Shown one piece after another: positions 14,064 through 23,387 of a DNA stretch of 64,000 bases. Source of the DNA: Candidatus Saccharimonadota bacterium (GTDB lineage Bacteria > Patescibacteriota > Saccharimonadia > Saccharimonadales > Saccharimonadaceae); the NCBI GenBank assembly GCA_017464135.1, contig JAFUEB010000003.1, positions 1 through 64,000 of the forward strand. The letters run 5' to 3'. The position numbers and the translations under genes are program-made. How positions within the stretch are numbered: the stretch's first letter is position 1; every line of letters begins with the position of its first letter. The notes under the pieces are model-generated. The model saw only the letters and a program-made list of their open reading frames with translations. It was not told the DNA's origin and ran no database searches.

Positions 14064-15914
14064 ATGTTGTCTGCAATTCTTATCGCGGTCGCAATCGCGG
14101 CTCTCGTGATTGTGGCAGAAAGCCTGTTTGAAGCGGGCGCAACTGTAGTTACCCCTAGTGGGAGACATGTGGAGAACAAGAAGAAGGGTTGGTTTACCGA
14201 CATTTCTAGTGAAACATGGACCAAGGCACTCGTGATGGGTCTCGGGGTTGGACTGGTTTCCTTCCTGACGACTAGAGTTCCTGCGGTGTTTTCACTGGTC
14301 TTCTTCGCGGCGATGCTTTATTTCTACTTCTATCTGGCGACATGGTGGAAGGAAGATGGCAGCAGATTTAAGGAATTCATTCCTTTTATCCTGATTGGCA
14401 TCTTTGCTTCTTTCGTACTGAACCAGACGGTGGCTATGTGCATGACGGCGTTTTCGAACACCTTCTGGGCATGGTTGATTGGAGTCATTGGCGCACTTGT
14501 TCCGATGGTTTTCTTCTGGTATTGCATCATTTCGATGATGTTCTATCAGGAGGAGGAATGCAAAGCGAAAAAGGATCGTGAAGGAGCTAGGAAAAAGCAC
14601 AACTGGGCTTTAGTCTGGATTGTGGTTGCAATCATCCTGATTCTCCTGACTCTGTTTCCGTTTTTTCGCACGGTGAGCACTAATTTCCGCGTTAATCCCG
14701 ATCAGTTTGGAGTCGACTCTAAGACCTCTTCGGATGGTAATGGTGGTTGGTTCAAACTGTTTCCGAGAGCGGGAACTAGTGCCGTAATCCAGCAGCAGCC
14801 TGTTGCAACTTCCGTACCTGCGGCCACTGCGACTCCGGTCGCAACGGCCCAGCCCTCGACTTGGTATCGTTTCTATAATACTGAGGTGTTGAACGACAAC
14901 GACCCGAACAATAATTTTAACTTCGGGCCGAATCCGTACAACGTTAACGAGAGGGCAGAGTATTACAACCAAAGCTACCGTAATCGCATGAGGATTGACC
15001 CTGCTCTTGCAGCAGCGGATATGGCATGGCACGATGCGATTGTGGGAACTCGTTATCTTGGTACCTTCTATGAAGAGTGCAAGGGTAACTGGGCGACTAC
15101 GATTAACTCGGCTAAGGAAAGGTTCATGAGTGACCAGAAGCTGTATTATCAGACTCTGGATGCTTATTTTGCCTTCCTGGATACAGCCGATTCGGTCGAG
15201 CTCCGTTATGTGGATGCTGGCCTTGAAGACCAGATGTACATGAACGGATATACTGTAAATGGTGTTCCTGACGTAATCGTCATGAAGACCGATGACCACG
15301 ATGGATGGTTCCTGGTTTACACTTTCGTAATCAAGGGCCAGAAATTTGAAGTGGCTTACAGAATCGACTGCGGATATCAGCCGACGAATGTCGAAAAGGT
15401 AATGGGTATTACGCCGACTACCCCGCCGACTACGCCGACTACGCCGCCGTCTCCGCCTCCGACCAATCCTCCTGGACCGCCTGATCCTCCCGATCCTCCC
15501 GATCCTCCTGGACCCAGCTATCCTCCGAAGGACCCGACTCAGGGTACTCCGGTGGGACCGAACGATGATCCTGGTCCGGGCCCCGATACCAATACTGGTG
15601 TTGGTGGACAGCAGTCATCTGCAGATCAGCCGACGAATTCCGACCACATGACTCATGAAGAATATGTGGAGACGATTCAAGAGCTGAACGAGATCAATCA
15701 GGAACAGCATGTGGGTGGCGATTCCAATACGCCAACCGTGCAGGCTCCGCCGGAAACTCATGTCGACAATAACGGCGACAGTGGTACCGGCAACGGTGGT
15801 ATTGATGTATCGACTCCGGTTTCGGAGCCTGTACATGTCGAATCGCCAAGTGGCGAAGTGACGCAAATCTCACCTGATCAACCTGGCGAGGCATGGGGTG
15901 GCCCGTCAGACTAA
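14064..15914 (+). CDS. Polytopic membrane protein with proline-rich extracytoplasmic tail
   Basis: I do not recognise this 616-aa protein. It has about five or six membrane helices in the first 205 residues, with a charged loop (K-A-K-K-D-R-E-G) before the last one. A folded extracytoplasmic domain follows (about residues 260-450). Next comes a proline-rich stretch (about 452-500, T-P-T-T-P-P repeats then P-P-D-P-P-D) and an acidic, Q/N/G-rich tail. The layout suits a cell-surface protein crossing the wall. It has a promoter and an elaborate leader of its own. Codon choice is richer in G and C than flanking genes. Role unknown. Confidence 0.65.
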   Translation: MLSAILIAVAIAALVIVAESLFEAGATVVTPSGRHVENKKKGWFTDISSETWTKALVMGLGVGLVSFLTTRVPAVFSLVFFAAMLYFYFYLATWWKEDGSRFKEFIPFILIGIFASFVLNQTVAMCMTAFSNTFWAWLIGVIGALVPMVFFWYCIISMMFYQEEECKAKKDREGARKKHNWALVWIVVAIILILLTLFPFFRTVSTNFRVNPDQFGVDSKTSSDGNGGWFKLFPRAGTSAVIQQQPVATSVPAATATPVATAQPSTWYRFYNTEVLNDNDPNNNFNFGPNPYNVNERAEYYNQSYRNRMRIDPALAAADMAWHDAIVGTRYLGTFYEECKGNWATTINSAKERFMSDQKLYYQTLDAYFAFLDTADSVELRYVDAGLEDQMYMNGYTVNGVPDVIVMKTDDHDGWFLVYTFVIKGQKFEVAYRIDCGYQPTNVEKVMGITPTTPPTTPTTPPSPPPTNPPGPPDPPDPPDPPGPSYPPKDPTQGTPVGPNDDPGPGPDTNTGVGGQQSSADQPTNSDHMTHEEYVETIQELNEINQEQHVGGDSNTPTVQAPPETHVDNNGDSGTGNGGIDVSTPVSEPVHVESPSGEVTQISPDQPGEAWGGPSD

Positions 15915-15934
15915 TTCAGCAGAGATATATAAAA

Positions 15935-16011
15935 ATGGGTGGAGCCCGTGGGCTGGACGCCCAAGTACCTTAGCAAAAGTCCGGTAGCTTCGGCTACCGG
16001 GCTTCATCCAT
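15935..16011 (+). ncRNA. Three-way-junction RNA structure
   Basis: An outer stem pairs ATGGGTGGAGC (15935-15945) with GCTTCATCCAT (16001-16011) using two G-U pairs. It encloses TGGGC-TGGAC-GCCCA (15949-15963) and the perfect CCGGTAGC-TTCG-GCTACCGG (15981-16000). No T run follows, so it is not a plain terminator. It sits in the gap between the membrane protein and the surface-protein gene and may be a 3' UTR element, a processed small RNA or a leader domain. From 16012 to 16142 I see only AT-rich sequence and a weak ribosome site. Confidence 0.5.
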
Positions 16012-16142
16012 GATTTGAAATTTGAGACGATTCGGTTGCAGATGAAAATTAACAATTCAGCTAGCGAACCAAAGTAACAGAATTTTTAATATTAACTTTA
16101 ATTTTATTAACTATTAAACTTTACTGAAAGGGATTTAATATT

Positions 16143-17369
16143 ATGAATAAAGTTTATAAAGCTATTCTTGGTGTAGCTGCCGCTGCTATCGTTTCCGGTG
16201 CTACCCTTGCCCCTGTCGCCGTAATGGCTTGGGGCGATTCTGCTGGTGGTCGTGCCGTTTACACGCTTGATGATGTCAATGCTGGTAAACTTGGTGATAC
16301 CATCACTTTTAACTCGATTACTAATGGTAAAATTGGTGACGAGCGTAATTTCGTTGGCGCCAAACTTTCTACTGATACTAGTAACGTTTGGAAAGCTAAT
16401 GAAATCAGCGTAAAGGACGGTGATGTTGTTACAATCCGTCTTTACGTTCACAACAACAGCCCTAAGGGTGTAGACAGAATCGCAGAAGGTGTTTCTGCTA
16501 ACTTCTCACTTCCTACGACTGTTGCTAAATCGCATACGGTGATTGGTTACCTCAACTCATCGAATGCAACCCCAAATCGCTATTGGGATGAAGTTAAGCT
16601 TAATTCAAGCGAAGACTTCTATATGGAATATGTTGAAGGTTCTGCAAAGTACACCAACTCAAAGATGGGTACCGTTGCTCTTTCTAACAACATTATCAAT
16701 TCTGCTGTTACTCTTGGTTACGAAAAACTTGATGGTAAGATCCCAGGCTGTTATCAATATGATGGCCAGGTGACTATCCAGGTTAAAATTCATAAGTCTG
16801 TGACTGCTAAACTCGCTAAGACCGTTCGCATTAAAGGCGCTAAGGGTTGGAACGAGTCCGTCGAGGCTAAGATTGGTGACGAAGTAGAGTTCCAAATCGA
16901 ATATGTGAACCTTACTTCTGCTAAGGTTGACAACGTGATGATTCGCGATGTTCTTCCTACCAACCTTGAATACGTAAAAGATTCTACCGTTCTTTACAAC
17001 TCTAACTATCAAAACGGTACTAAGGTTGTTGAAAATACTTTGACCACCTCTGGTATCAACATTGGTAGCTATGGTGTGAATGGTAACGCTTACGTTCGCT
17101 TTACCGCTAAAGTTGTTAACAAATCTCTTGCTTGTGGTAACAACCAACTTGTTAACTGGGCAAGCTCTACTGTTAACTCTAAGGTGACGAAGGATGATGC
17201 TTCTGTGATGGTTAAGCGTGATGACGCTAAATGTAAGGAGCAACCAACTCCACCAACTCCACCGGTAATTCCACAAACTGGTGCTACTGAAGTTACTGCT
17301 ATCGCTCTTGGTGCAGGTTCAGTTGTAACCGTTGCTGGTTATGCTATTGCTAGCTGGAAGAAACGTTAA
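16143..17369 (+). CDS. Secreted surface protein with DUF11-type domain and sortase-like signal
   Basis: A signal peptide (about residues 1-29, ending A-V-M-A) leads to a 370-residue exported region. It includes a DUF11/isopeptide-like domain (V-R-D-V-L-P-type motif I-R-D-V-L-P-T-N-L-E-Y, about residues 270-290). A T-P-P-T-P-P spacer follows, then the C-terminal sorting signal I-P-Q-T-G, a hydrophobic helix and K-K-R. This fits a wall-anchored protein processed by a sortase. Codon use is strongly biased (GGT, GCT, AAC, CTT), unlike most neighbours and typical of a very abundant product such as an S-layer or major adhesin. AAGGGA precedes the ATG by about 10 nt. Confidence 0.78.
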   Translation: MNKVYKAILGVAAAAIVSGATLAPVAVMAWGDSAGGRAVYTLDDVNAGKLGDTITFNSITNGKIGDERNFVGAKLSTDTSNVWKANEISVKDGDVVTIRLYVHNNSPKGVDRIAEGVSANFSLPTTVAKSHTVIGYLNSSNATPNRYWDEVKLNSSEDFYMEYVEGSAKYTNSKMGTVALSNNIINSAVTLGYEKLDGKIPGCYQYDGQVTIQVKIHKSVTAKLAKTVRIKGAKGWNESVEAKIGDEVEFQIEYVNLTSAKVDNVMIRDVLPTNLEYVKDSTVLYNSNYQNGTKVVENTLTTSGINIGSYGVNGNAYVRFTAKVVNKSLACGNNQLVNWASSTVNSKVTKDDASVMVKRDDAKCKEQPTPPTPPVIPQTGATEVTAIALGAGSVVTVAGYAIASWKKR

Positions 17370-17382
17370 TTTAAGGACCGCT

Positions 17383-17447
17383 TTACGCTAAGCCGTAATA
17401 CGGCTTCTTAAGAAATTCCCATCGGGCAACCGGTGGGAATTTTTTGT
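17383..17447 (+). terminator. Tandem hairpins ending the surface-protein gene
   Basis: AAGCCG-TAATA-CGGCTT is followed by AATTCCCA...TGGGAATT and TTTTTT. The second is a clear intrinsic terminator. The doubled structure suits a strongly expressed gene. Confidence 0.8.
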
Positions 17448-17456
17448 GGTATTTTG

Positions 17457-17487
17457 TTGACGCTTTTCAAAATTCTTATGCTATAAT
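17457..17487 (+). promoter_or_regulatory. Promoter giving a leaderless VirB6-like mRNA
   Basis: TTGACG (17457-17462) and TATAAT (17482-17487) have a 19-bp spacer. The ATG at 17495 begins 7 nt after the -10 box. Confidence 0.7.
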
Positions 17488-17494
17488 TATTGTT

Positions 17495-19765
17495 ATGAAA
17501 GCGTCATACAAAGAGGCTGGCAAGACCCGCAAGTGGTTATTTTCTGTTCTAGCGACAATTATCTTAGTGTTTTCTTTTGTTACGCCGTCGTTTGTAACAA
17601 CACAAGGTTCGGTATATGCGGATTCGTCAATTGATGAAGTTGATGAATCGGTTAAGACCGATAAAGATGACGACGATGTGACTTGTATGAATTCTGGTGC
17701 AGGGAAGTCATTAGGTTGGATTCTTTGTCCGGTGCTTGATCTTCTAACAAATACAGCGGAAAAAACATACAACAGTATTATTAAACCAAGTATGAATATT
17801 GAATCAGACTTGTTTGATCAAAGTAAAGCTGGGGCTGGTACGCACAGCGCTTGGTCGGTATTTCAGGGAATCGCGAATGTTGCGTTTGTGATTCTTTTCA
17901 TGGTCGTGATTGTTTCACAAGTTACTGGTATTGGAATTAATAATTATGGTATTAAAAAGATTTTGCCGAAGTTAATCGTAGTGGCAATTCTAGTAAATAT
18001 TTCATGGTATATTTGCGTGATTGCAACGGATGTTTCAAATATCATTGGTAATAGCATTCAAGAATTATTTGAACATCTTCCTACTACTGCTGATGGTGAG
18101 GCGGCCAGCATCACACTTGCAACTGTGAGCGGTGGTGAGAGAGCTATTAATATTGCTGCAAAAGGAACGCTAAATTCCGTGGCAATACTTGGTGCAGTGG
18201 CTGGAATTGGTGCAATTATTATTAATCCAGCAATTCTATTATCACTTCTTATTTCTGCACTCGGTGTAGTTATTTCAGTCTTTACATTATTCGTTCTATT
18301 ATCGGCAAGGCAAGCACTTGTGGTGGTACTAACGGTGATTTCGCCGGTTGCAATAGTGTGTTTCATGTTACCGAATACAAAGAAAATTTTTGATCGGTGG
18401 CTAAAAATATCGGAGGGGATGTTGCTCGTTTATCCGATTTGTGGGTTATTAGTCGGTGGTGGCGATTATGTTTCGAAGCTTCTTCTTACGCTTGCAAATC
18501 AAGGTGGATTCTTTATTGTTCTAACTGCAATGATTGTTGGCATTGTGCCAATCTTCTTTATTCCAACCGTGCTTAAGAAATCGTTTGCTGCTGCGGGCGA
18601 CATTGGCGCAAAGATTTCTGGTTACGGACAGAGAATCAGGGGTGGTGCGCAGGGTGCTGCAAGAAACTCTAGTCTCAATAGAAACGCTCAACAAAGAGGT
18701 TTGGAACGTAGAAATAGAATAATGGCCGGAGTTGATAAGAATGGAAATATTAAGGATGGAAAGTTTGCGAATAGTAGGCTTAACAGATTCCTTCGTGGTG
18801 GTGACAGAAATGTTGCTATGGCTAGACAGGCTTATCTAAAGGATGTAGAGTCGAAAAACCGCGTTGAAGATATGATGAGCACTGGATTTGAATCGGCAGT
18901 ATCTAATGTCCAAGATAAGGCTAGTGCTTTGAGAACAGCTGATTACGAATCGCTTCTCAATAATGGAAAGGCAACCTTGGAAAACGGTACTGTGATTGTT
19001 GTGAATGATGCAAATTCCGTTGGTCAGTATCATGCTCAAGCATTAAAGAGATTTGCTGGTGCTAAAAATGATGCAGAAAGGGCTGAGGCGATGGCACAAA
19101 TTAAGGCAGCACAAAATATTCTTTCTAAGACCGATAAAGGTCGTACTCAGGTTCAAGCGAATCTTCAGAATTCATTGGCTGCCGGTGAAACTGGTGCATT
19201 GACCGCTGCGGCAAGTCATTTGATGGGTGCATATGCTGATAAATATAAGGCTGTGAATAGAGGCGCGGAATCATTAATTCGAGAGCTTTCGACTACAAAT
19301 TTTGATGCAGACCCAAGTGCTGTTAGCACAATGCAGGCTAAATTGAGTAATGGCAATTATAGCTTTGCTGGTCATGATAAATATACCGCAGAATCTCTTG
19401 TCAATGCCGATGAAGCCGCAATTGAGAACTTTGCGCAGGCGATTGATAATATTAATAGTGGTTTACCTGCGCCAGCCTCTTTTGACACTACGGCTCAGGA
19501 TAACATTCGTGCTACGGCTTATGAAGCATTGCAAAAACAAAAAGCTGGCACTCTAAACATTAAGCCAGAGGTTAAGGCGAAACTTGAAAGAATGGTGGCC
19601 GGTTATACTCCTAAAGAAACTCCTAATAGCAGAGCTCAGCTGATAAGCCATGGCGCATTTGAAGACTCGGCTGGTAATGTGATTCACTTGAGAGAAATGG
19701 ACAATGGCAAGTTCTTAGATGATAGTGGCGCCGAAGTAGATATCACACATTACAAAAGGCATTAA
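17495..19765 (+). CDS. VirB6/TrbL-like polytopic membrane protein
   Basis: The start at 17495 (MKASYKE) is set by the -10 box ending 7 nt upstream; a more 5' start would lie inside the promoter. The N-terminus has a signal-like helix (about residues 12-33), then an acidic exported loop. Six or more membrane helices between about residues 120 and 370 resemble the conserved core of VirB6/TrbL channel proteins. The last 380 residues are soluble, rich in A, N, R and K, with helical character. Related proteins are common in Saccharibacteria near type IV pilus or secretion genes. Only this component is present here, so a full secretion system is not shown. Confidence 0.65.
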   Translation: MKASYKEAGKTRKWLFSVLATIILVFSFVTPSFVTTQGSVYADSSIDEVDESVKTDKDDDDVTCMNSGAGKSLGWILCPVLDLLTNTAEKTYNSIIKPSMNIESDLFDQSKAGAGTHSAWSVFQGIANVAFVILFMVVIVSQVTGIGINNYGIKKILPKLIVVAILVNISWYICVIATDVSNIIGNSIQELFEHLPTTADGEAASITLATVSGGERAINIAAKGTLNSVAILGAVAGIGAIIINPAILLSLLISALGVVISVFTLFVLLSARQALVVVLTVISPVAIVCFMLPNTKKIFDRWLKISEGMLLVYPICGLLVGGGDYVSKLLLTLANQGGFFIVLTAMIVGIVPIFFIPTVLKKSFAAAGDIGAKISGYGQRIRGGAQGAARNSSLNRNAQQRGLERRNRIMAGVDKNGNIKDGKFANSRLNRFLRGGDRNVAMARQAYLKDVESKNRVEDMMSTGFESAVSNVQDKASALRTADYESLLNNGKATLENGTVIVVNDANSVGQYHAQALKRFAGAKNDAERAEAMAQIKAAQNILSKTDKGRTQVQANLQNSLAAGETGALTAAASHLMGAYADKYKAVNRGAESLIRELSTTNFDADPSAVSTMQAKLSNGNYSFAGHDKYTAESLVNADEAAIENFAQAIDNINSGLPAPASFDTTAQDNIRATAYEALQKQKAGTLNIKPEVKAKLERMVAGYTPKETPNSRAQLISHGAFEDSAGNVIHLREMDNGKFLDDSGAEVDITHYKRH

Positions 19766-19766
19766 A

Positions 19767-19794
19767 AAAATACGTCCTTGGGCGTATTTTTGTT
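19767..19794. terminator. Bidirectional terminator between VirB6-like gene and folD
   Basis: AAATACG and CGTATTT arms with A and T runs on the two sides serve both converging genes. Confidence 0.75.
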
Positions 19795-19800
19795 TGTAGA

Positions 19801-20586
19801 TTATTTTAATGCGGCTTGGATGACATGGTCGAAAAGGCAAGTAACAGTGAGTGGGCCGACGCCACCGGTTTTCGGCGTGAGGGCAGTGAGGTCTTGGCGG
19901 TTTCTAACTTCTTCACTAACGTCACCAACGATGACGCCATCTTCGGAAGTGGTACCAGCATCTACAATAACAGCACCAGCACGGATCATATCATTCTTAA
20001 TTAGTCCTGGAACGCCGGTGGCAGAAATAATTACATCAAAGTCGGATAAGACATTTAAATCGTCACCACGACGAAAAACGGTAACGTCATAGCCAGAGTT
20101 TTTGAACATACGTTCAAGTGGGGCGCCAACAAGTTTGCCGTGACCGACAAGGGCGATTTTTTTATGATCGAGTTCAATACTGTGACCGGCAAGTAGCCAA
20201 TTAATGGCGGTAGCGGTAGCCGAATCGAAATCACTGTGCGATGATAAACCATCCACATCTTTGTTTGGTGCGATGAGGTCGGTAAGTTTGTCGGTTCTTT
20301 CTTTTTCAGCAATTGGAAGTTGAAGGATTATGCCGTTTATCTCGGGGTCGTCATTGGCTTCAAGAATTTTATTTTTAATTTCTTCAGAATCCTTGGCGTC
20401 GAAAAGCGTAACTTTTACGCCAATATCGTCGCCATATTCCATTTTGAGATTGACGTATTTAGCAATTACGGGGCTGTCGCTATTTCGGATAATTAAAAGA
20501 TGCGGCTTTTTTGATAGACCGGCAACTTGATGACGTTGACGTTCTTTAACAAAACCAGCTAATTCTTTACCATTTAAAATTTTCAT
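19801..20586 (-). CDS. folD: Methylenetetrahydrofolate dehydrogenase/cyclohydrolase
   Basis: This bifunctional enzyme interconverts 5,10-methylene- and 10-formyl-THF for one-carbon supply. Recognisable parts are Y-V-N-L-K with the catalytic Lys, G-I-I-L-Q-L-P, the D-V-D-G-L segment, the nucleotide-binding G-H-G-K-L-V-G-A-P (the usual G-R-S is replaced by G-H-G), and G-G-V-G-P-L-T near the C-terminus. At 261 aa it is slightly shorter than typical (about 285). It overlaps the murB stop by 4 bp (ATGA), so the two form an operon. Confidence 0.92.
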   Translation of the reverse strand: MKILNGKELAGFVKERQRHQVAGLSKKPHLLIIRNSDSPVIAKYVNLKMEYGDDIGVKVTLFDAKDSEEIKNKILEANDDPEINGIILQLPIAEKERTDKLTDLIAPNKDVDGLSSHSDFDSATATAINWLLAGHSIELDHKKIALVGHGKLVGAPLERMFKNSGYDVTVFRRGDDLNVLSDFDVIISATGVPGLIKNDMIRAGAVIVDAGTTSEDGVIVGDVSEEVRNRQDLTALTPKTGGVGPLTVTCLFDHVIQAALK

Positions 20587-21590
20587 ACGAGTTCGACCGG
20601 TTCCTGTTGAAGTTTGAAGCCATATTTTTCAAGAACGGTATTCACGATGAAATTACGAGCGGCTGCCAGTTCGTTGAAAGATTTGGCGGATTCATTAATT
20701 AAAACGAGTGAAGCTTTTGGATTGACGCGGATGCCATAGATAAGTTGGCCGGAGAGCCCGCATTGCTCAATCAGCCAGCCGGAATTAATCTTGATGCCAT
20801 CGTTACCGCGATGAATTGGAATGCCACGGCTAGTGATTTGATAAACTTCTTCTTCGGTGATGTAGATATTCTTGAAGAAGGAACCAGCACTCGCGGTCGT
20901 AGCAGGATCTGGAAGTTTTTCGGCACGAATAGCAGAAACCATTTTGCGAACATTAAGCGGGGTAAAGACGGTTTCGTTGTGCTTGGTGATGTATTCTTCG
21001 ATAGAATTATAAAACGGACGATTCATGCGACCGACTTGCATTTGTAAGCGAATGGCAATGATAAAGTAGCGATTCTTTTCGGTCGTATTCATAATGCTTT
21101 TGCGATAGGAAAAACGGAAATCTTCTTTTGATAAAGTTTTGTATTCGCCGGTTTCGGAATCGTAAACATCAGCATTGTAGAAGCATTGCGAAACGTCTTG
21201 GCCGTAAGCACCAATGTTTTGGACTGGAGCGGCACAGGCTAGGCCTGGAATTTTACTTAGAGCCTCAATGCCAGTGTATTCTTTTTTGCAAGCATATTCA
21301 ACAACGTCATCCCAAACGGTACCACCCATAGCGGTGATGATGCCGGGATTGTCCGGATCTTCTGTAATGCCAGTCATGACATTTTTGATGAGTACGCCAT
21401 TAAATCCTTCATCATGTCCCAGAGTATTTGCGCCACTTCCGATTGGTACGGCTGGCAAGTTTTGCGAACGCGCAAAAGCGTAAGCGGAGGCGACGTCAGC
21501 TTTGGTTTCGACTTCAATTAGAAATCGCGCCGGACCACCTAGACGCATTGTAGTTAGGGATGAAATTGGAACATTTTCACGTACTCTCAT
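20583..21590 (-). CDS. murB: UDP-N-acetylenolpyruvoylglucosamine reductase
   Basis: The FAD enzyme reduces UDP-GlcNAc-enolpyruvate to UDP-MurNAc in peptidoglycan synthesis. It shows the FAD-binding T-T-M-R-L-G-G-P-A and P-I-G-S-G-A-N-T-L near the start. Then come the P-G-L-A-C-A-A-P-V-Q-N-I-G-A-Y-G-Q segment, the Y-R-K-S active-site stretch, and A-G-S-F-F-K-N with the catalytic Ser. Length (335 aa) fits type I MurB. The -10 box ends 9 nt before the ATG, a nearly leaderless start. It is the first gene of the murB-folD operon. Confidence 0.93.
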   Translation of the reverse strand: MRVRENVPISSLTTMRLGGPARFLIEVETKADVASAYAFARSQNLPAVPIGSGANTLGHDEGFNGVLIKNVMTGITEDPDNPGIITAMGGTVWDDVVEYACKKEYTGIEALSKIPGLACAAPVQNIGAYGQDVSQCFYNADVYDSETGEYKTLSKEDFRFSYRKSIMNTTEKNRYFIIAIRLQMQVGRMNRPFYNSIEEYITKHNETVFTPLNVRKMVSAIRAEKLPDPATTASAGSFFKNIYITEEEVYQITSRGIPIHRGNDGIKINSGWLIEQCGLSGQLIYGIRVNPKASLVLINESAKSFNELAAARNFIVNTVLEKYGFKLQQEPVELV

Positions 21591-21619
21591 AATAGATATA
21601 TTATATCACAAAGACGGGG

Positions 21620-23242
21620 TTATTTGTTGGCACAGAAGTTGTCGGCGTCGACGTGATATTTCGGGCTATTAGCCTTAATATTTTGCTTCGCGCGGGCGAT
21701 AAAATCTGGGTTATGTTTCTCGACTTCGGCGATAGCTTTTCGCATGTCTTTGCTCGTTAGCTCAATTTTAGAAAGGGAAGCTTCGGTCAAATCATCTTTG
21801 CCATAGCCAAGGCCTTCGCGGATTTCGGCGTCGGTTTTACCTTTGCTTTGCCAGATGGCATAGACTTCCTGACGGCCTTTCAGAACATTTCTTGCGGCTT
21901 GTTCGCGAATGCCGGCGAGATAGGAAGCGTCTTGGTGCTCAGCGGCCCAAGCATCGGCAGTTTGATCGAGAGATTCTTCGAGGAGCTTGGCGCGGACTTC
22001 ACTATAAGAGGATTTTTTCTCGCCTGGATGTTTTTCGGGATGGGCGCCATAACCAATCCAGCCGTCGACTTTGCCGGCGAGCATGACTGGTGCGCCGGTG
22101 CGGTTAATCATTTCGGAGTTTTCTTCTTTAATCTTTTTCAAAATGTCGTAGGTTTTTTCGAGGTCTTCTTCGGAACAATATAAAACAAAAGTATCATCAC
22201 GTTTGCCTCCATCGTTGTCGAATTTAAAATAGAATGGCATCGACTTTTCGTCGAAGGCGTCGATTAAGAGATTCGCCATTTTGTAAATGTCTTCGCCGGC
22301 GATGTTTAGATATAAACGGTGCTTGGTTTCGCCGGCTGGCTTGGTGCCAGTTTTACCACGTTCAGACAAAATGTGTGTCCAGCCGTTTTCTTCGTGTTCC
22401 CAATCGTTATCGTCTAAAACTTTTTCGATCTGTTTAAAGGTCTGTTCGTCGTAGGAATTCTTGGCGATTTGCTTTAATTCATAGACGCTACTAACGTCTG
22501 GACAGCTCTGTAGGAAATTTTTGATATATCTTTGTTCTGGGGAAGCGGTGGCGCTATCAATGTTGAGATAGGATTTCTTCCAACGCTCAAACATTTTGAG
22601 GCGGAATTCTTCGCGGTCCGCAGTGTTTTCGGGCGACGCTTTTTTCTCACCTTTATGGGCATACTGAAGATTGTTGTAGAATTGACCAACCGGTTTAGCG
22701 TAAGCGTCGATGATTTCGTCGAATTTAGCCGGGTCGTCGAGCGGGCTTTCTAAGTTTTCAAAAATGGAATGTTTTTTGACGGATTCCGGAGTAGTGACCG
22801 GAGTTTCACTCGGCGCTTCTACCTCCTCAGCAATCGTATTCCAGTCGTTATAACCGTCCTCGACTGGTTTATTAAACTCTTCGTAGAGTTCGAGACGGCG
22901 GCCATATAATTTCTTTTTTAAGGAATCGAGGGAAGCTTTGCACTGGTTCAAAGTTTCTTCGTTATTGGCTTTTTCGAGACCTTTAATCAGGGCATCTTCT
23001 AACGGCTGTAATTCGAAGGGGGTTGGACAGGCCTTCAAAAGGTTCTCAATATCATCTGGGTTGGAGCCACCGGTACCACGACCATTCATCCAAGCAAGTA
23101 AGGAACTCTCGATGCCAGAATCAATGGTTTCAAAAACTTTGTCTTTACCTTCAAGATCGAGTGGGGAAGCAACGCCGGCTAGGAGTTTTTTCTCTTCGGC
23201 AATATCTGGCTGTTCACCCATACTGGGGACGTTTTCGTGCAT
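21620..23242 (-). CDS. Large charged cytoplasmic protein of unknown function, 540 aa
   Basis: I do not recognise this protein. It has no signal peptide or membrane helix and is rich in E, K and D. The first 180 residues look helical. A central part (about 290-400) has alternating strands and helices, including K-H-R-L-Y-L-N-I-A-G-E-D and F-Y-F-K-F-D-N-D-G-G-K-R-D-D, which could be a small ligand- or nucleotide-binding fold. The C-terminal quarter is helical. TATAAT (23249-23254, minus strand) ends 6 nt before the ATG, a leaderless transcript. It is divergent from recA and is the sole gene of its unit. Confidence 0.65.
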   Translation of the reverse strand: MHENVPSMGEQPDIAEEKKLLAGVASPLDLEGKDKVFETIDSGIESSLLAWMNGRGTGGSNPDDIENLLKACPTPFELQPLEDALIKGLEKANNEETLNQCKASLDSLKKKLYGRRLELYEEFNKPVEDGYNDWNTIAEEVEAPSETPVTTPESVKKHSIFENLESPLDDPAKFDEIIDAYAKPVGQFYNNLQYAHKGEKKASPENTADREEFRLKMFERWKKSYLNIDSATASPEQRYIKNFLQSCPDVSSVYELKQIAKNSYDEQTFKQIEKVLDDNDWEHEENGWTHILSERGKTGTKPAGETKHRLYLNIAGEDIYKMANLLIDAFDEKSMPFYFKFDNDGGKRDDTFVLYCSEEDLEKTYDILKKIKEENSEMINRTGAPVMLAGKVDGWIGYGAHPEKHPGEKKSSYSEVRAKLLEESLDQTADAWAAEHQDASYLAGIREQAARNVLKGRQEVYAIWQSKGKTDAEIREGLGYGKDDLTEASLSKIELTSKDMRKAIAEVEKHNPDFIARAKQNIKANSPKYHVDADNFCANK

Positions 23243-23387
23243 ACTTTTATTATAACAGAATAAGCCTAGGCGGTTTGATTTTTAAAGTGGAGGGTTTACA
23301 AGTTTTGGTGTACATAGTATAGAAACTGCGGAAATCAGATAAAAATCCAGGTTTTAGTATATAATAAATAAGAAGAAAGGTAATACT

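Noticed and set aside
15419..15560. Repetitive CCGACTACGCC-type tract as a CRISPR or minisatellite
   Set aside because: It encodes a proline-rich T-P-P / D-P-P linker in frame within the 616-aa gene, with no spacers.
23243..23387. LexA/SOS box before recA
   Set aside because: No GAAC-N4-GTTC or CTG-N10-CAG motif was found in the gap.
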